From assembly GCF_009758015.1 (NCBI RefSeq), contig NZ_WSEL01000009.1:1599501-1663500 (forward strand): a DNA stretch of 64,000 bases. The letters are read 5' to 3'. The notes beneath the pieces were generated by a model. The model was not told the origin of the DNA. It searched no databases and saw only the letters and a program-made list of their open reading frames with translations. Every line of letters starts with the position of its first letter. The stretch's first letter is position 1. Source of the stretch: Ramlibacter pinisoli. GTDB lineage: Bacteria > Pseudomonadota > Gammaproteobacteria > Burkholderiales > Burkholderiaceae_C. The position numbers and the translations under genes were made by a program. Shown here one piece after another: positions 40,829-49,058 of this stretch.

Positions 40829-41713
40829 CTAGAGAGAAGCCGCGCGGAAGGTGTCGCAGCCCTTGATGTTGCCGCCCTGCCAGCCGGCCTGGAACCAGCG
40901 CTGGCGCTGGGCGCTGCTGCCGTGGGTGAAGCTCTCGGGCACGACGGCGCGGCCGGCCGAGCGCTGCAGCGTGTCGTCGCCGATCTTCTGGGCCGCATTG
41001 AGCGCCGCCTCGATGTCGCCCGGATCCAGCCATTGCTTGGATTGCTGCGACTGGCGGGCCCAGACGCCGGCGAAGCAATCTGCCTGCAGCTCCAGCCGCA
41101 CGCTCAGGGCGTTGCCCTGCTGCTGGCTGCCGCGCGAGCGCAGCTGGTCGACCCGGTCGGTGATGCCCAGCAAATGCTGCACGTGGTGGCCCACCTCGTG
41201 CGCGATGACGTAGGCCTGGGCGAACTCGCCGGGCGCCCCCAGCTGCTCGCGCAGCGTGCGGTAGAAGCCCAGGTCGATGTAGACCTTCTCGTCGGCCGGG
41301 CAGTAGAACGGGCCCATGGCCGACTGGCCGGCGCCGCACCCCGTGCGGATGGCGCCGTCGAACAGCGCCAGCTTGGGCTCGCGGTAGGTCGCGCCGCCCT
41401 GGGCGAACTGCTGCTTCCAGACCTCCTCGGTGTCGGCCAGCACGGTGGAGACGAAGCGGGCCGTGCGGTCCTGCGCCGGCGGCTGGTGGGCCGGCGCCTG
41501 CTGCGTCTGCGGCGCGGGACCGCCGCTCAGCAGGCTCAGGATGGTGAGCGGGTTGATGCCGAAGATGGCCCCGCCGACCAGGGCGATGACGATGGTGCCG
41601 ATGCCGATGCTGCGGCCGCCGATGCCGAAGCCGCCCAGGCCGCCGCCACCACCGCCGCCGTCTCCGCGGTAGTCCTCGACGTTGCTCGATTCGCGTTCGC
41701 CTTCCCAGCGCAT
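40829..41713 (-). CDS. ypfJ: YpfJ-type neutral zinc metallopeptidase family protein
   Basis: Membrane-anchored putative protease of 294 residues. A Gly-rich N-terminus (GDGGGGGGGLGGFGIGG) precedes one membrane helix (IGTIVIALVGGAIFG) and the zinc site HEVGHH (His172, Glu173, His176). Further conserved features are YCPADEKVYIDLGFY, LELQADCFAGVWA with a likely third ligand Glu, and the C-terminal GDDTLQRSAGR with FTHGSSAQRQRWFQAGW. These match YpfJ. The biological substrate is unknown. It diverges from the pyroglutamyl-peptidase gene with a 28-base gap. Confidence 0.9.
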   Translation of the reverse strand: MRWEGERESSNVEDYRGDGGGGGGGLGGFGIGGRSIGIGTIVIALVGGAIFGINPLTILSLLSGGPAPQTQQAPAHQPPAQDRTARFVSTVLADTEEVWKQQFAQGGATYREPKLALFDGAIRTGCGAGQSAMGPFYCPADEKVYIDLGFYRTLREQLGAPGEFAQAYVIAHEVGHHVQHLLGITDRVDQLRSRGSQQQGNALSVRLELQADCFAGVWARQSQQSKQWLDPGDIEAALNAAQKIGDDTLQRSAGRAVVPESFTHGSSAQRQRWFQAGWQGGNIKGCDTFRAASL

Positions 41714-41741
41714 GGTGCGGCTCCCTTGCTACAGTGGTCCG

Positions 41742-42413
41742 ATGCTAAGCCCTGCCGCCAAGCCGCCTGTCGGCCAAGCCCGCATCCTGGTCACGGGTTT
41801 CGACCCTTTCGGCGGCCAGCCGGTCAACCCCAGCTGGCTGGCGACCCAGACGCTCGACGGCGCCGAGATCGACGGGCACCGCGTGGTGGCGGCCCAGCTG
41901 CCGACCCGATTCGGGGATGCGCTGGCGACTCTGCAAGACCTGCTGGGCCAGCACCGGCCGGCCCTGGTGCTGTGCACCGGCCAGGCCGGCGGCCGGGCGG
42001 CCCTCTCGCTGGAGCGGGTGGCCATCAACATCGAGGACGCCCGCATCCCGGACAACGCCGGCCGGCAGCCGATCGACACACCGGTGATCGCGGACGGCCC
42101 GGCGGCCTACTTCACCACCCTGCCGATCAAGGCCATGCTGGCCGCACTGCTGGCCGAGGGCATCCGGGCCGACGTCTCGCAGACCGCCGGCACTTTCGTT
42201 TGCAACCATGTGTTCTACGGACTCATGCACCTGCTGGCCACCGACCGGCGCTGGAGCGGGGTGCGCGGCGGGATGGTGCACGTGCCCTGGCTGCCCCAGC
42301 AGGGCGCGCCCTCCATGACGCACGAGCAGGTGGTGCGCGGCCTGGAGGTCGCGTTGCAGTGCGCCTTGCGCACGCAGGTCGACGTCCGCCTGCAGGCCGG
42401 CGCGATCAGCTGA
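41742..42413 (+). CDS. pcp: Pyroglutamyl-peptidase I
   Basis: Cysteine peptidase of 223 residues (C15 family) that removes N-terminal pyroglutamate. The N-terminal ILVTGFDPFGGQPVNPSW is the family signature. The catalytic triad is Glu in LSLERVAINIEDARIPDN, Cys in AGTFVCNHVFYGLMH and His in GMVHVPWLPQQ. It starts 28 bases from the divergent YpfJ gene and is followed 55 bases later by the PHP-domain gene. The longer open frame upstream of 41742 runs into the YpfJ coding region and is not used. Confidence 0.93.
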   Translation: MLSPAAKPPVGQARILVTGFDPFGGQPVNPSWLATQTLDGAEIDGHRVVAAQLPTRFGDALATLQDLLGQHRPALVLCTGQAGGRAALSLERVAINIEDARIPDNAGRQPIDTPVIADGPAAYFTTLPIKAMLAALLAEGIRADVSQTAGTFVCNHVFYGLMHLLATDRRWSGVRGGMVHVPWLPQQGAPSMTHEQVVRGLEVALQCALRTQVDVRLQAGAIS

Positions 42414-42468
42414 CGACCGGCGCCGCGCGAGCGGCGGTCCCTGCCCGGCCGCGCCGTAAAATCGGGAC

Positions 42469-43320
42469 GTGGCCACCCTCAACGCCGACCTGCACTGCCA
42501 CTCCGTGGTGTCCGATGGCACCCTCACGCCCGAAGAGCTGGCCGCCCGGGCCAAGGCCAACGGCGTCGAGCTGTGGGCCCTGACCGACCACGACGAGATC
42601 GGCGGCCAGGCCAGGGCGCTGGCCGCGGCCCGTGCCAACGGCCTGCAGTACCTGACCGGCGTCGAGATCTCGGTCACCTTCGCCAACGAGACCGTGCACA
42701 TCGTCGGCCTGGGCTTCGATGCCGACGACCCGCGCATGCTCGAGGGGCTGGAAGCCACGCGCGGCGGCCGCGGCGGCCGGGCCCGCGAGATGGCCAGCCA
42801 GCTGGCCGCGGTGGGCATCCCGGGCGCCTACGAGGGCGCCCTGAAGTACGCCGGCAACCCCGAACTCATCTCGCGCACCCACTTCGCCCGCTTCCTGGTC
42901 GAGGTCGGCGCCTGCCGCGACACCGCCGAGGTCTTCCGCAAGTTCCTCACCGAGGGCAAGCCCGGCTACGTGCCGCACCGCTGGGCGTCGCTGAAGGACG
43001 CGGTGCAGTGGATCTCGCGCTCCGGCGGCGTGGCCGTCATCGCCCATCCGGCGCGCTACAAGTTCACGGCCAACGAGGAATACGCGCTGTTTTCGGAGTT
43101 CAAGGCCCATGGCGGTCGCGGGGTCGAGGTGGTCACCGGCAGCCACACCGCCGCCGAGGCCGTGCGTTACGCCGGCACGGCGCGGGAGTTCGGCCTGGCT
43201 GCCTCGCGCGGCAGCGACTTCCACAGCCCCGGCGAGAGCCACACCGACCTGGGCCAGCTGCCCTACCTGCCCGACGCGCTGACGCCGGTCTGGCATCTGC
43301 TGGCGGATCGCATCCGGTGA
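42469..43320 (+). CDS. PHP-domain 3',5'-nucleoside bisphosphate phosphatase
   Basis: Metal-dependent phosphatase of 283 residues in the YciV/TrpH (RnmAM) group. The metal ligands appear in ADLHCHSVVSDGTL, LTDHDEIGG, GVEISV and, late, ASRGSDFHSPGE. In relatives it cleaves 3',5'-bisphosphonucleotides and trims RNA 5' ends. The start is a GTG. It overlaps the transporter gene by GTGA and begins a rightward run of DMT transporter, YciO, site-2 protease and TrpS. The YciV-YciO-TrpS order recurs in many Gammaproteobacteria and Betaproteobacteria near trp genes. Confidence 0.88.
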   Translation: MATLNADLHCHSVVSDGTLTPEELAARAKANGVELWALTDHDEIGGQARALAAARANGLQYLTGVEISVTFANETVHIVGLGFDADDPRMLEGLEATRGGRGGRAREMASQLAAVGIPGAYEGALKYAGNPELISRTHFARFLVEVGACRDTAEVFRKFLTEGKPGYVPHRWASLKDAVQWISRSGGVAVIAHPARYKFTANEEYALFSEFKAHGGRGVEVVTGSHTAAEAVRYAGTAREFGLAASRGSDFHSPGESHTDLGQLPYLPDALTPVWHLLADRIR

Positions 43321-44234
43321 CCGGCCCCGGGGCGCCACGCCCGGCGCGCAACGAGCTGCTGGGCATCGGCCTCGTGCTGGCCGCATCGGCCTGCTTTTCC
43401 GCGCTGGACACCACCACCAAGGGCGTCAGCGCCTCCGTGCCCCTGCTGATGGCGCTGTGGTTCCGCTACGCCTTCCAGGCGCTCGCCACCACCGCCGTCG
43501 TCCTGCCCTGGCGCGGCACCGCGGCGCTGCGCACCCGCCACCTGCCGTTCCAGTGCCTGCGCGGCGTGCTGCTGCTCACCAGCAGCCTGCTGGCCTTCCT
43601 CAGCCTGCGCTACATGCCGGTCGGGGAGTTCACCGCCATCGTGATGATGGCGCCACTGGCGGTGACGCTGCTGGCGGCGACGGTGCTGAAGGAACATGTC
43701 TCGCGCCTGCGCTGGACCCTGGTGGCCGGCGGTTTCGCCGCCACCCTGGTCATCATCCGGCCGGGCGGCGAGTCGTTCAGCTGGGCCATGCTGCTGCCCC
43801 TGGGCCTGACGGTGACCAACGCCTGGTTCCAGGTGCTCACCAGCAAGATGGCGCGGACCGAGGACCCGGTCACCATGCACCTGTACACCGGCTGGGTGGG
43901 CACGCTGCTCGCATCGCTGGCGCTGCCGTTCGTGTGGACGCCGGTGCACGACCCGCTGCTCTGGGTCGGCCTGTGCTTCATGGGGCTGATGGGCACCGTC
44001 GGCCACTTCCTGCTGATCCTCGCCTACCGCAATGCGCCCGCCGCCACGCTCACGCCCTACCTGTATTCGCAGATCGGCTTCGCCATGCTGCTGGGCTGGC
44101 TGGTGTTCTCGCATGTCCCGGACGGCTGGTCGCTCCTGGGCATGGTGACCATCGCGATCTGCGGCGCGGCCGGCGCGTGGCTCACCGTGTTCGAATCGCG
44201 GTCGGCGGCGGCACCGCGCCCCGCGCGAGCCTGA
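43317..44234 (+). CDS. DMT-superfamily transporter (EamA domains)
   Basis: Ten-helix membrane transporter of 305 residues with two EamA repeats. The first covers about 14-145 (LGIGLVLAASACFSALDTTT; YMPVGEFTAIVMMAPLAVTL) and the second about 155-290 (LGLTVTNAWFQVLTSKMAR; YRNAPAATLTPYLYSQIGF). The start is a GTG overlapping the PHP stop. The substrate is not evident; family members export amino acids, nucleosides or other metabolites. The following gene begins 7 bases after the stop. Confidence 0.88.
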   Translation: MTGPGAPRPARNELLGIGLVLAASACFSALDTTTKGVSASVPLLMALWFRYAFQALATTAVVLPWRGTAALRTRHLPFQCLRGVLLLTSSLLAFLSLRYMPVGEFTAIVMMAPLAVTLLAATVLKEHVSRLRWTLVAGGFAATLVIIRPGGESFSWAMLLPLGLTVTNAWFQVLTSKMARTEDPVTMHLYTGWVGTLLASLALPFVWTPVHDPLLWVGLCFMGLMGTVGHFLLILAYRNAPAATLTPYLYSQIGFAMLLGWLVFSHVPDGWSLLGMVTIAICGAAGAWLTVFESRSAAAPRPARA

Positions 44235-44241
44235 GGCGGCC

Positions 44242-44877
44242 ATGGCGCAATATTTCGAGCTCCACCCCGACAACCCGCAGCCCCGCCTGCTGAAGCAGGC
44301 CGTGGCGCTGCTGGCGCAGGGCGGCGTGCTCGCGGTTCCCACCGACTCCAGCTACGCCCTGGCCTGCCAGCTGGACGACAAGGCCGCCGCCGACCGCCTG
44401 CGCCAGGTGCGCGGGGTCGACGAGAAGCACCACCTCACCCTGCTGTGCCGCGACCTGAGCGAGCTGTCCACGTACGCCCGCGTCGACAACCGCCAGTACC
44501 GGCTGCTCAAGCTCGCCACCCCGGGGCCGTTCGCATTCATCCTGGAGGCCACGCGCGAGGTGCCCCGGCGCCTGAGCCACCCGCAGCGCAAGACCATCGG
44601 CCTGCGCGTGCCCGACCACCCGGTGCTGCAGCAGCTGCTGGACCTGCACGGCGGCCCGCTGCTGGCCACCACGCTGATCCCGCGCGGCGAGGACGCTCCC
44701 CTGAACGACGCCCAGGAGATCCGCCAGCGCCTGCAGCACCAGATCGCCGGCGTGGTGGACGCCGGGGCCTGCCCGCTGCAGCCCACCACGGTGGTCGACC
44801 TGTCGCCCATGGGGACGGGCGGCGACCCGGTGATCACGCGCCTGGGGCGCGGCGACCCCGCCACCCTGGGGCTGTGA
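44242..44877 (+). CDS. YciO/Sua5/YrdC family protein
   Basis: RNA- and nucleotide-binding protein of 211 residues in the YrdC/YciO fold. Landmarks are AVPTDSSYALACQL, where Sua5 has PTDTVYGL, then KHHLTLLCRDLSELS, ATPGPFAFILEAT and KTIGLRVPDHPV. The sequence is nearer YciO than the threonylcarbamoyl-AMP synthase TsaC. YciO is reported to have weak or different activity, so t6A synthesis should not be assumed. It lies between the DMT transporter and the site-2 protease in one rightward run. Confidence 0.85.
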   Translation: MAQYFELHPDNPQPRLLKQAVALLAQGGVLAVPTDSSYALACQLDDKAAADRLRQVRGVDEKHHLTLLCRDLSELSTYARVDNRQYRLLKLATPGPFAFILEATREVPRRLSHPQRKTIGLRVPDHPVLQQLLDLHGGPLLATTLIPRGEDAPLNDAQEIRQRLQHQIAGVVDAGACPLQPTTVVDLSPMGTGGDPVITRLGRGDPATLGL

Positions 44878-44923
44878 ACGGAGGGCGCGGCGGCGCCCGG
44901 CGGCCCTCTGAGACAATCGACGG

Positions 44924-45589
44924 GTGAATATCGACTCCCTCATACAGACGGTCCTGATCTACGCCCTCCCGGTGCTGTTCGCGATCACGGTCCACGAGGC
45001 GGCGCACGGCTACGTGGCCCGCTACCTGGGTGACAACACGGCCTACGCCATGGGCCGCGTGACCCTCAACCCGATCAAGCACATCGACCCGGTCGGCACC
45101 ATCCTGATGCCGCTGGTGCTGTATTTCGCCACCTCCGGCGCCTTCCTCTTCGGCTACGCCAAGCCGGTGCCGGTGAATTTCGGCCAGCTGCGCCGGCCCA
45201 AGCGCGACATGGTGTGGGTGGCGCTGGCCGGCCCGGCCTCCAACTTCATCCAGGCCCTGCTGTGGGCCATCGTGTTCACGGTGCTGGCCGGCAGCGGCGT
45301 CACCGAGCGCTTCTTCATCGAGATGGCCAAGGCCGGCGTGCTGGTCAACCTGGTGATGTGGGCCTTCAACCTGTTCCCGCTGCCGCCGCTGGACGGCGGC
45401 CGCATCGTCGCCGGCCTGCTGCCGCGGCGCGCCGCCTGGAACTTCAGCCGCATCGAGCCGTGGGGCTTCTTCATCGTGATGGGCCTGGTGGTCGCCGGCA
45501 TCGTCGGCACCTGGTGGCTGCGGCCGCTCATCTCGGTGGGCTATACCGTGCTCGGCCTCCTGCTCACGCCGCTCACCGCGCTGTTCTGA
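44924..45589 (+). CDS. Site-2 protease family membrane protein
   Basis: Intramembrane zinc protease-like protein of 221 residues, almost entirely hydrophobic. The zinc motif HEAAH lies in AITVHEAAHGYVARYLG near residue 22. The second signature is FNLFPLPPLDGGRIVAGLLP near residue 150, supplying the third ligand Asp. FGYAKPVPVNFGQLRRPK between them is typical of the short M50 group. There is no PDZ domain, so it differs from RseP. The start is GTG. It ends 4 bases before trpS. The substrate is unknown. Confidence 0.9.
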   Translation: MNIDSLIQTVLIYALPVLFAITVHEAAHGYVARYLGDNTAYAMGRVTLNPIKHIDPVGTILMPLVLYFATSGAFLFGYAKPVPVNFGQLRRPKRDMVWVALAGPASNFIQALLWAIVFTVLAGSGVTERFFIEMAKAGVLVNLVMWAFNLFPLPPLDGGRIVAGLLPRRAAWNFSRIEPWGFFIVMGLVVAGIVGTWWLRPLISVGYTVLGLLLTPLTALF

Positions 45590-45593
45590 CGCC

Positions 45594-46880
45594 ATGACCG
45601 CACCGATCCGCTACCTCACCGGCATCACCACCACCGGCACGCCGCACCTGGGCAACTACGTCGGCGCCATCCGTCCCGCCGTGCAGGCCAGCCGCCGCCC
45701 GGGCACCGAGAACTTCTACTTCCTGGCCGACTACCACGCGCTGATCAAGTGCGACGAGCCGGCCCGCATCCAGCGCTCCACGCTGGAGATCGCCGCCTGC
45801 TGGCTGGCCGCCGGCCTCGACCCCGACCAGGTGTTCTTCTACCGCCAGTCCGACATCCCCGAGGTGACGGAGCTGACCTGGTTCCTCACCTGCGTCACCG
45901 GCAAGGGCCTGCTCAATCGCGCGCATGCCTACAAGGCCGCGATGGACCGCAACGCCGCGGCCGGCGCCGACCCGGACGCCGACGTCACGGCCGGCCTGTT
46001 CATGTATCCGGTGCTGATGGCGGCCGACATCATCCTGTTCAACGCCCACAAGATTCCCGTCGGGCGCGACCAGGTCCAGCACATCGAGATGGCGCGCGAC
46101 ATGGCGGCCAGCTTCAACCACCTGTACGGCGAGCACTTCGTGCTGCCGGAGGCGGCCGTCGACGACTCGGTGGCCCTGCTGCCGGGCCTGGACGGGCGCA
46201 AGATGAGCAAGAGCTACGACAACGTCATCGGCCTGTTCGCCCCGCGCGAGCAGGTCCGCAAGCAGATCTTCTCCATCGTCACCGACTCGCGCGCGCCCGG
46301 CGAGCCCAAGGACACCGAGGGCTCCGCCCTGTTCCAGATCTACCAGGCCTTCGCCGACGCCGAAGAGACCGCGCAGCTGCGCAAGGCCTACGCCGACGGC
46401 ATCGCCTGGGCCGACGCCAAGCAGGTGCTGTTCGAGCGCATCGACCGCGAGATCGCGCCCATGCGCGAGCGCTACGACGCCCTGGTGGCCGAGCCGGCGC
46501 AGTTGGAGGCCATCCTGCGTGCCGGCGCCGACAAGGCCCGCGGCCGCTCGGCACCGTTCCTGCAGCGCCTGCGCCACGCGGTCGGCCTGCGCAACCTGGC
46601 CGACCAGCCGCAAGCGGCCAGGTCCAAGGCCGGCAAGGCGGCGCTGCCCGCCTTCAAGCAGTACCGCGAGGCCGACGGCAAGCACTATTTCAAGCTGGTC
46701 GACGCCGCCGGCGCGCTGCTGCTGCAAAGCACCGGCTTCGAGGCGCCGCAGGAGGCCGGCCGGGCGGTCGCCCGCCTGAAGCAGCAGGGCTGGCCGGCAG
46801 GCGCCGAGACCGCCGCCCAGCCCGCACCGGGCATCGACGAAGCCACCATCCGCGCGGCCCTGGCGCAGCTCGCCGCATGA
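45594..46880 (+). CDS. trpS: Tryptophanyl-tRNA synthetase with C-terminal extension
   Basis: Charges tRNA-Trp. The class I signatures are TTGTPHLGNYVG (HIGH-like) near residue 13 and GRKMSKSYDN near 200. The catalytic core ends near residue 340, as in normal TrpS of ~335-350 residues. A further ~90 residues follow: a basic linker (QAARSKAGKAALPAFKQY), a segment with strands and a helix (YFKLVDAAGALLLQSTGFEA) resembling the YegP/DUF1508 fold, and a short helical tail (GIDEATIRAALAQL). The role of this tail is unknown. Four bases separate it from the protease gene. Confidence 0.95.
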   Translation: MTAPIRYLTGITTTGTPHLGNYVGAIRPAVQASRRPGTENFYFLADYHALIKCDEPARIQRSTLEIAACWLAAGLDPDQVFFYRQSDIPEVTELTWFLTCVTGKGLLNRAHAYKAAMDRNAAAGADPDADVTAGLFMYPVLMAADIILFNAHKIPVGRDQVQHIEMARDMAASFNHLYGEHFVLPEAAVDDSVALLPGLDGRKMSKSYDNVIGLFAPREQVRKQIFSIVTDSRAPGEPKDTEGSALFQIYQAFADAEETAQLRKAYADGIAWADAKQVLFERIDREIAPMRERYDALVAEPAQLEAILRAGADKARGRSAPFLQRLRHAVGLRNLADQPQAARSKAGKAALPAFKQYREADGKHYFKLVDAAGALLLQSTGFEAPQEAGRAVARLKQQGWPAGAETAAQPAPGIDEATIRAALAQLAA

Positions 46881-46930
46881 CCACCCCCGCATCCGCCGCC
46901 GCCGGCGGCCAAGGTATCCTTCCCGTTGCC

Positions 46931-47545
46931 ATGAAGCCCACCCCGAATCCCGCCACCCTGTACGTCATCGACGACCACCCGCTGATGCGCGAAGCGGTGG
47001 TGATGCTCCTGCGTCGCATGCGTCCGGGCGCCAACGTCATCGAACTCGATCGCATCGGCGGCATGGAGTCGTCGGTGCGCCAGCACGGCTTCCCGGACCT
47101 GATCTGCCTGGACCTCAAGCTGCCCGACACCACCGGCACCTCGGGCGTGCACGAGATGAAGAACCGCTTCGCCGACGCGCCGCTGGCGGTGCTGTCGGCG
47201 TCGCCCGCCGCCGATGCCGAGGAGGCCTGCATCGAGGCCGGCGCCGACATCTACATCGAGAAGTCGTCCGGCGCGCAGGAGATCGGCAACGCGCTGCGCG
47301 CCCTGCTCACCACCGATGGCAGCTTCGAGGAGCTGGCACCCACCGACAGCAAGCTGTCCAAGCGGCAGAACCAGCTCATCGTGATGCTCGACCGCGGCCT
47401 GTCCAACCGCGAGATCGCCGACGAACTGGGCATCAGCGAGCACACGGTGAAGGTGCACCTGTGGCGGCTGTTCCGCCGCCTGGGCGTCAAGAGCCGCACC
47501 CAGACCATCCACTACGCCCGCACCCACGGGCTACTGAGCCACTGA
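46931..47545 (+). CDS. LuxR-type response regulator
   Basis: Two-domain regulator of 204 residues. The receiver has LYVIDDHPLMREAV, acceptor Asp61 in LICLDLKLPDTTG and Lys in DIYIEKSSGA. The C-terminal LuxR/FixJ helix-turn-helix is LSNREIADELGISEHTVKVH followed by LWRLFRRLGVKSR. An earlier in-frame ATG at 46877 overlaps the trpS stop and would add 18 residues; the ATG at 46931 is preferred from the domain boundary, though neither has a strong ribosome site. It converges with the histidine kinase gene, overlapping it by 15 bases, and is probably that kinase's partner. Confidence 0.87.
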   Translation: MKPTPNPATLYVIDDHPLMREAVVMLLRRMRPGANVIELDRIGGMESSVRQHGFPDLICLDLKLPDTTGTSGVHEMKNRFADAPLAVLSASPAADAEEACIEAGADIYIEKSSGAQEIGNALRALLTTDGSFEELAPTDSKLSKRQNQLIVMLDRGLSNREIADELGISEHTVKVHLWRLFRRLGVKSRTQTIHYARTHGLLSH

Positions 47546-49015
47546 GGTCGCGGGCCGGGCGTCGCGCCCGGTGATGATGGGCGGCCCCAGCAGCACTTCC
47601 GGCCGGCCGTACTTGATGGTGTCGATCGACGAGGCCGCGCGCTGCGCAGCCTCGACCGGATCGGTGGGCCGCAGCAGCAGCCGGAACACGGTGCCGCGGC
47701 CGGGCCGCGAGGCCATGTGCAGGGGATGGCCCAGGATGTGCGCGAGCCGCGCCACGATGTACAGGCCCAGGCCGAACCCGTCGTCGGTGCCGGCGTGGCT
47801 GGGCACCTTGTAGAACTCCCGGAAGATCTCGCGCTGGTGCATGGGCGCGATGCCCACGCCGGTGTCCCAGACCTCGATGCGGGCGCCAGCGGGCGTCACG
47901 CGCGCGGCCACCAGCACGCCGCCGCGCTGGGTGTACTTCACCGCGTTGGAGATCAGGTTGCCCACCACCCGCTGCAGCAGGATGGGGTCGGACGCCACGC
48001 TGCCGGTCACCGAGTGGACGCGGAACTTCAGGCCCTTGGCTTCGGCCAGCGGGCGGTAGTGCAGTTCCAGGTCCTGCAGCAACTTGTCCAGCCGCAGGGT
48101 CTCGACGTGCAGCCGGATCTTGCCGGAGTCCAGCCGGGCCATGTCGAACAGCGAGTCGAACAGCGAGTTCACCGCCTTGGTCGACTCCACGATCTTGGGC
48201 GCCAGGTCGTGCACCAGCTCCGGTTCGCTGCCCAGCCAGTCGGCGTACAGGCCCAGCGCATGCACCGGCTGGCGGATGTCGTGGGCCGCGCTGGCCAGGA
48301 AGCGGTTCTTGACCTCCACCGCGTCGAGGGCGGCCTGGGTCTGGCGCGTCAGCGATTCGATCAGCTGGTTGTTGCGGTACTGCAGCTCGTAGTTCTTGCG
48401 CTGCGTCACGTGCTGGCGCAGGCCGGCCTGGCGCAGCACCTGCCAGAAGAGCATCAGCAGCAGCACCATCCACCAGTGGTAGGCCGGCCCGGTGAAGCGC
48501 AGGTCGAAGCCCATGCGCCAGACCATCACGCCCAGCGCGGTGGCCGCCAGGGCATCCAGGTAGGAGCGCATGGTGGCGAGGTGGCTGGAGAGGGTGTTGA
48601 TGGCGAACATCGACAGGCCCGAGAGCACCAGCCAGCACACGAACTGGTCCTCCAGCGAGGCGCGGTCGAAGAACAGCAGCGTGCTCAGGCCCCACATCGC
48701 GCCGGTGACCGGCCACACCAGTCCCCAGCGGCGCACGAAGGCCAGGTGCTCGTGCGGGCCGGCCGGCGCGACCTCGCGGGCATAGAGCCGCATGATGGCC
48801 AGGCGCACGGCGCCCACGGCGGTGGTCAGCACGGCCCATCCCAGCAGCGCCGGGCGCGGGACGTCCGGCCACAGCACGGCCAGCACCAGCGCGATCAGCA
48901 GCAGGCCCAGGATCCGGGTGGTGCGCTGGGTGCGCATCAGCCCGCGCACCAGCTCGCCCTCGACCCAGGCGGCCTCGTCGGCGGCGGGCTCGGCGGGGAT
49001 GGCGTGCGGCTTCAC
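47531..49015 (-). CDS. Membrane sensor histidine kinase
   Basis: Kinase of 494 residues. Six or so hydrophobic segments occupy about 30-195 (ILGLLLIALVLAVLW; ALLGWAVLTTAVGAVRLAI; MWGLSTLLFF) with no large periplasmic loop, so it senses within or at the membrane. A coiled linker leads to the HisKA box FLASAAHDIRQPVHALGLY (His near 245), then HATPase motifs VVGNLISNAVKYTQ and DDGFGLGLYIVARLA. The HDIRQP variant is common in kinases paired with LuxR-type regulators. The 3' end overlaps the convergent regulator gene, a tight tail-to-tail pair. Confidence 0.88.
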   Translation of the reverse strand: MKPHAIPAEPAADEAAWVEGELVRGLMRTQRTTRILGLLLIALVLAVLWPDVPRPALLGWAVLTTAVGAVRLAIMRLYAREVAPAGPHEHLAFVRRWGLVWPVTGAMWGLSTLLFFDRASLEDQFVCWLVLSGLSMFAINTLSSHLATMRSYLDALAATALGVMVWRMGFDLRFTGPAYHWWMVLLLMLFWQVLRQAGLRQHVTQRKNYELQYRNNQLIESLTRQTQAALDAVEVKNRFLASAAHDIRQPVHALGLYADWLGSEPELVHDLAPKIVESTKAVNSLFDSLFDMARLDSGKIRLHVETLRLDKLLQDLELHYRPLAEAKGLKFRVHSVTGSVASDPILLQRVVGNLISNAVKYTQRGGVLVAARVTPAGARIEVWDTGVGIAPMHQREIFREFYKVPSHAGTDDGFGLGLYIVARLAHILGHPLHMASRPGRGTVFRLLLRPTDPVEAAQRAASSIDTIKYGRPEVLLGPPIITGRDARPATSVAQ

Positions 49016-49058
49016 CCCCCGATTGTCACTTGGCCGCGCCGGGCCGCGGCCCCGGCCC

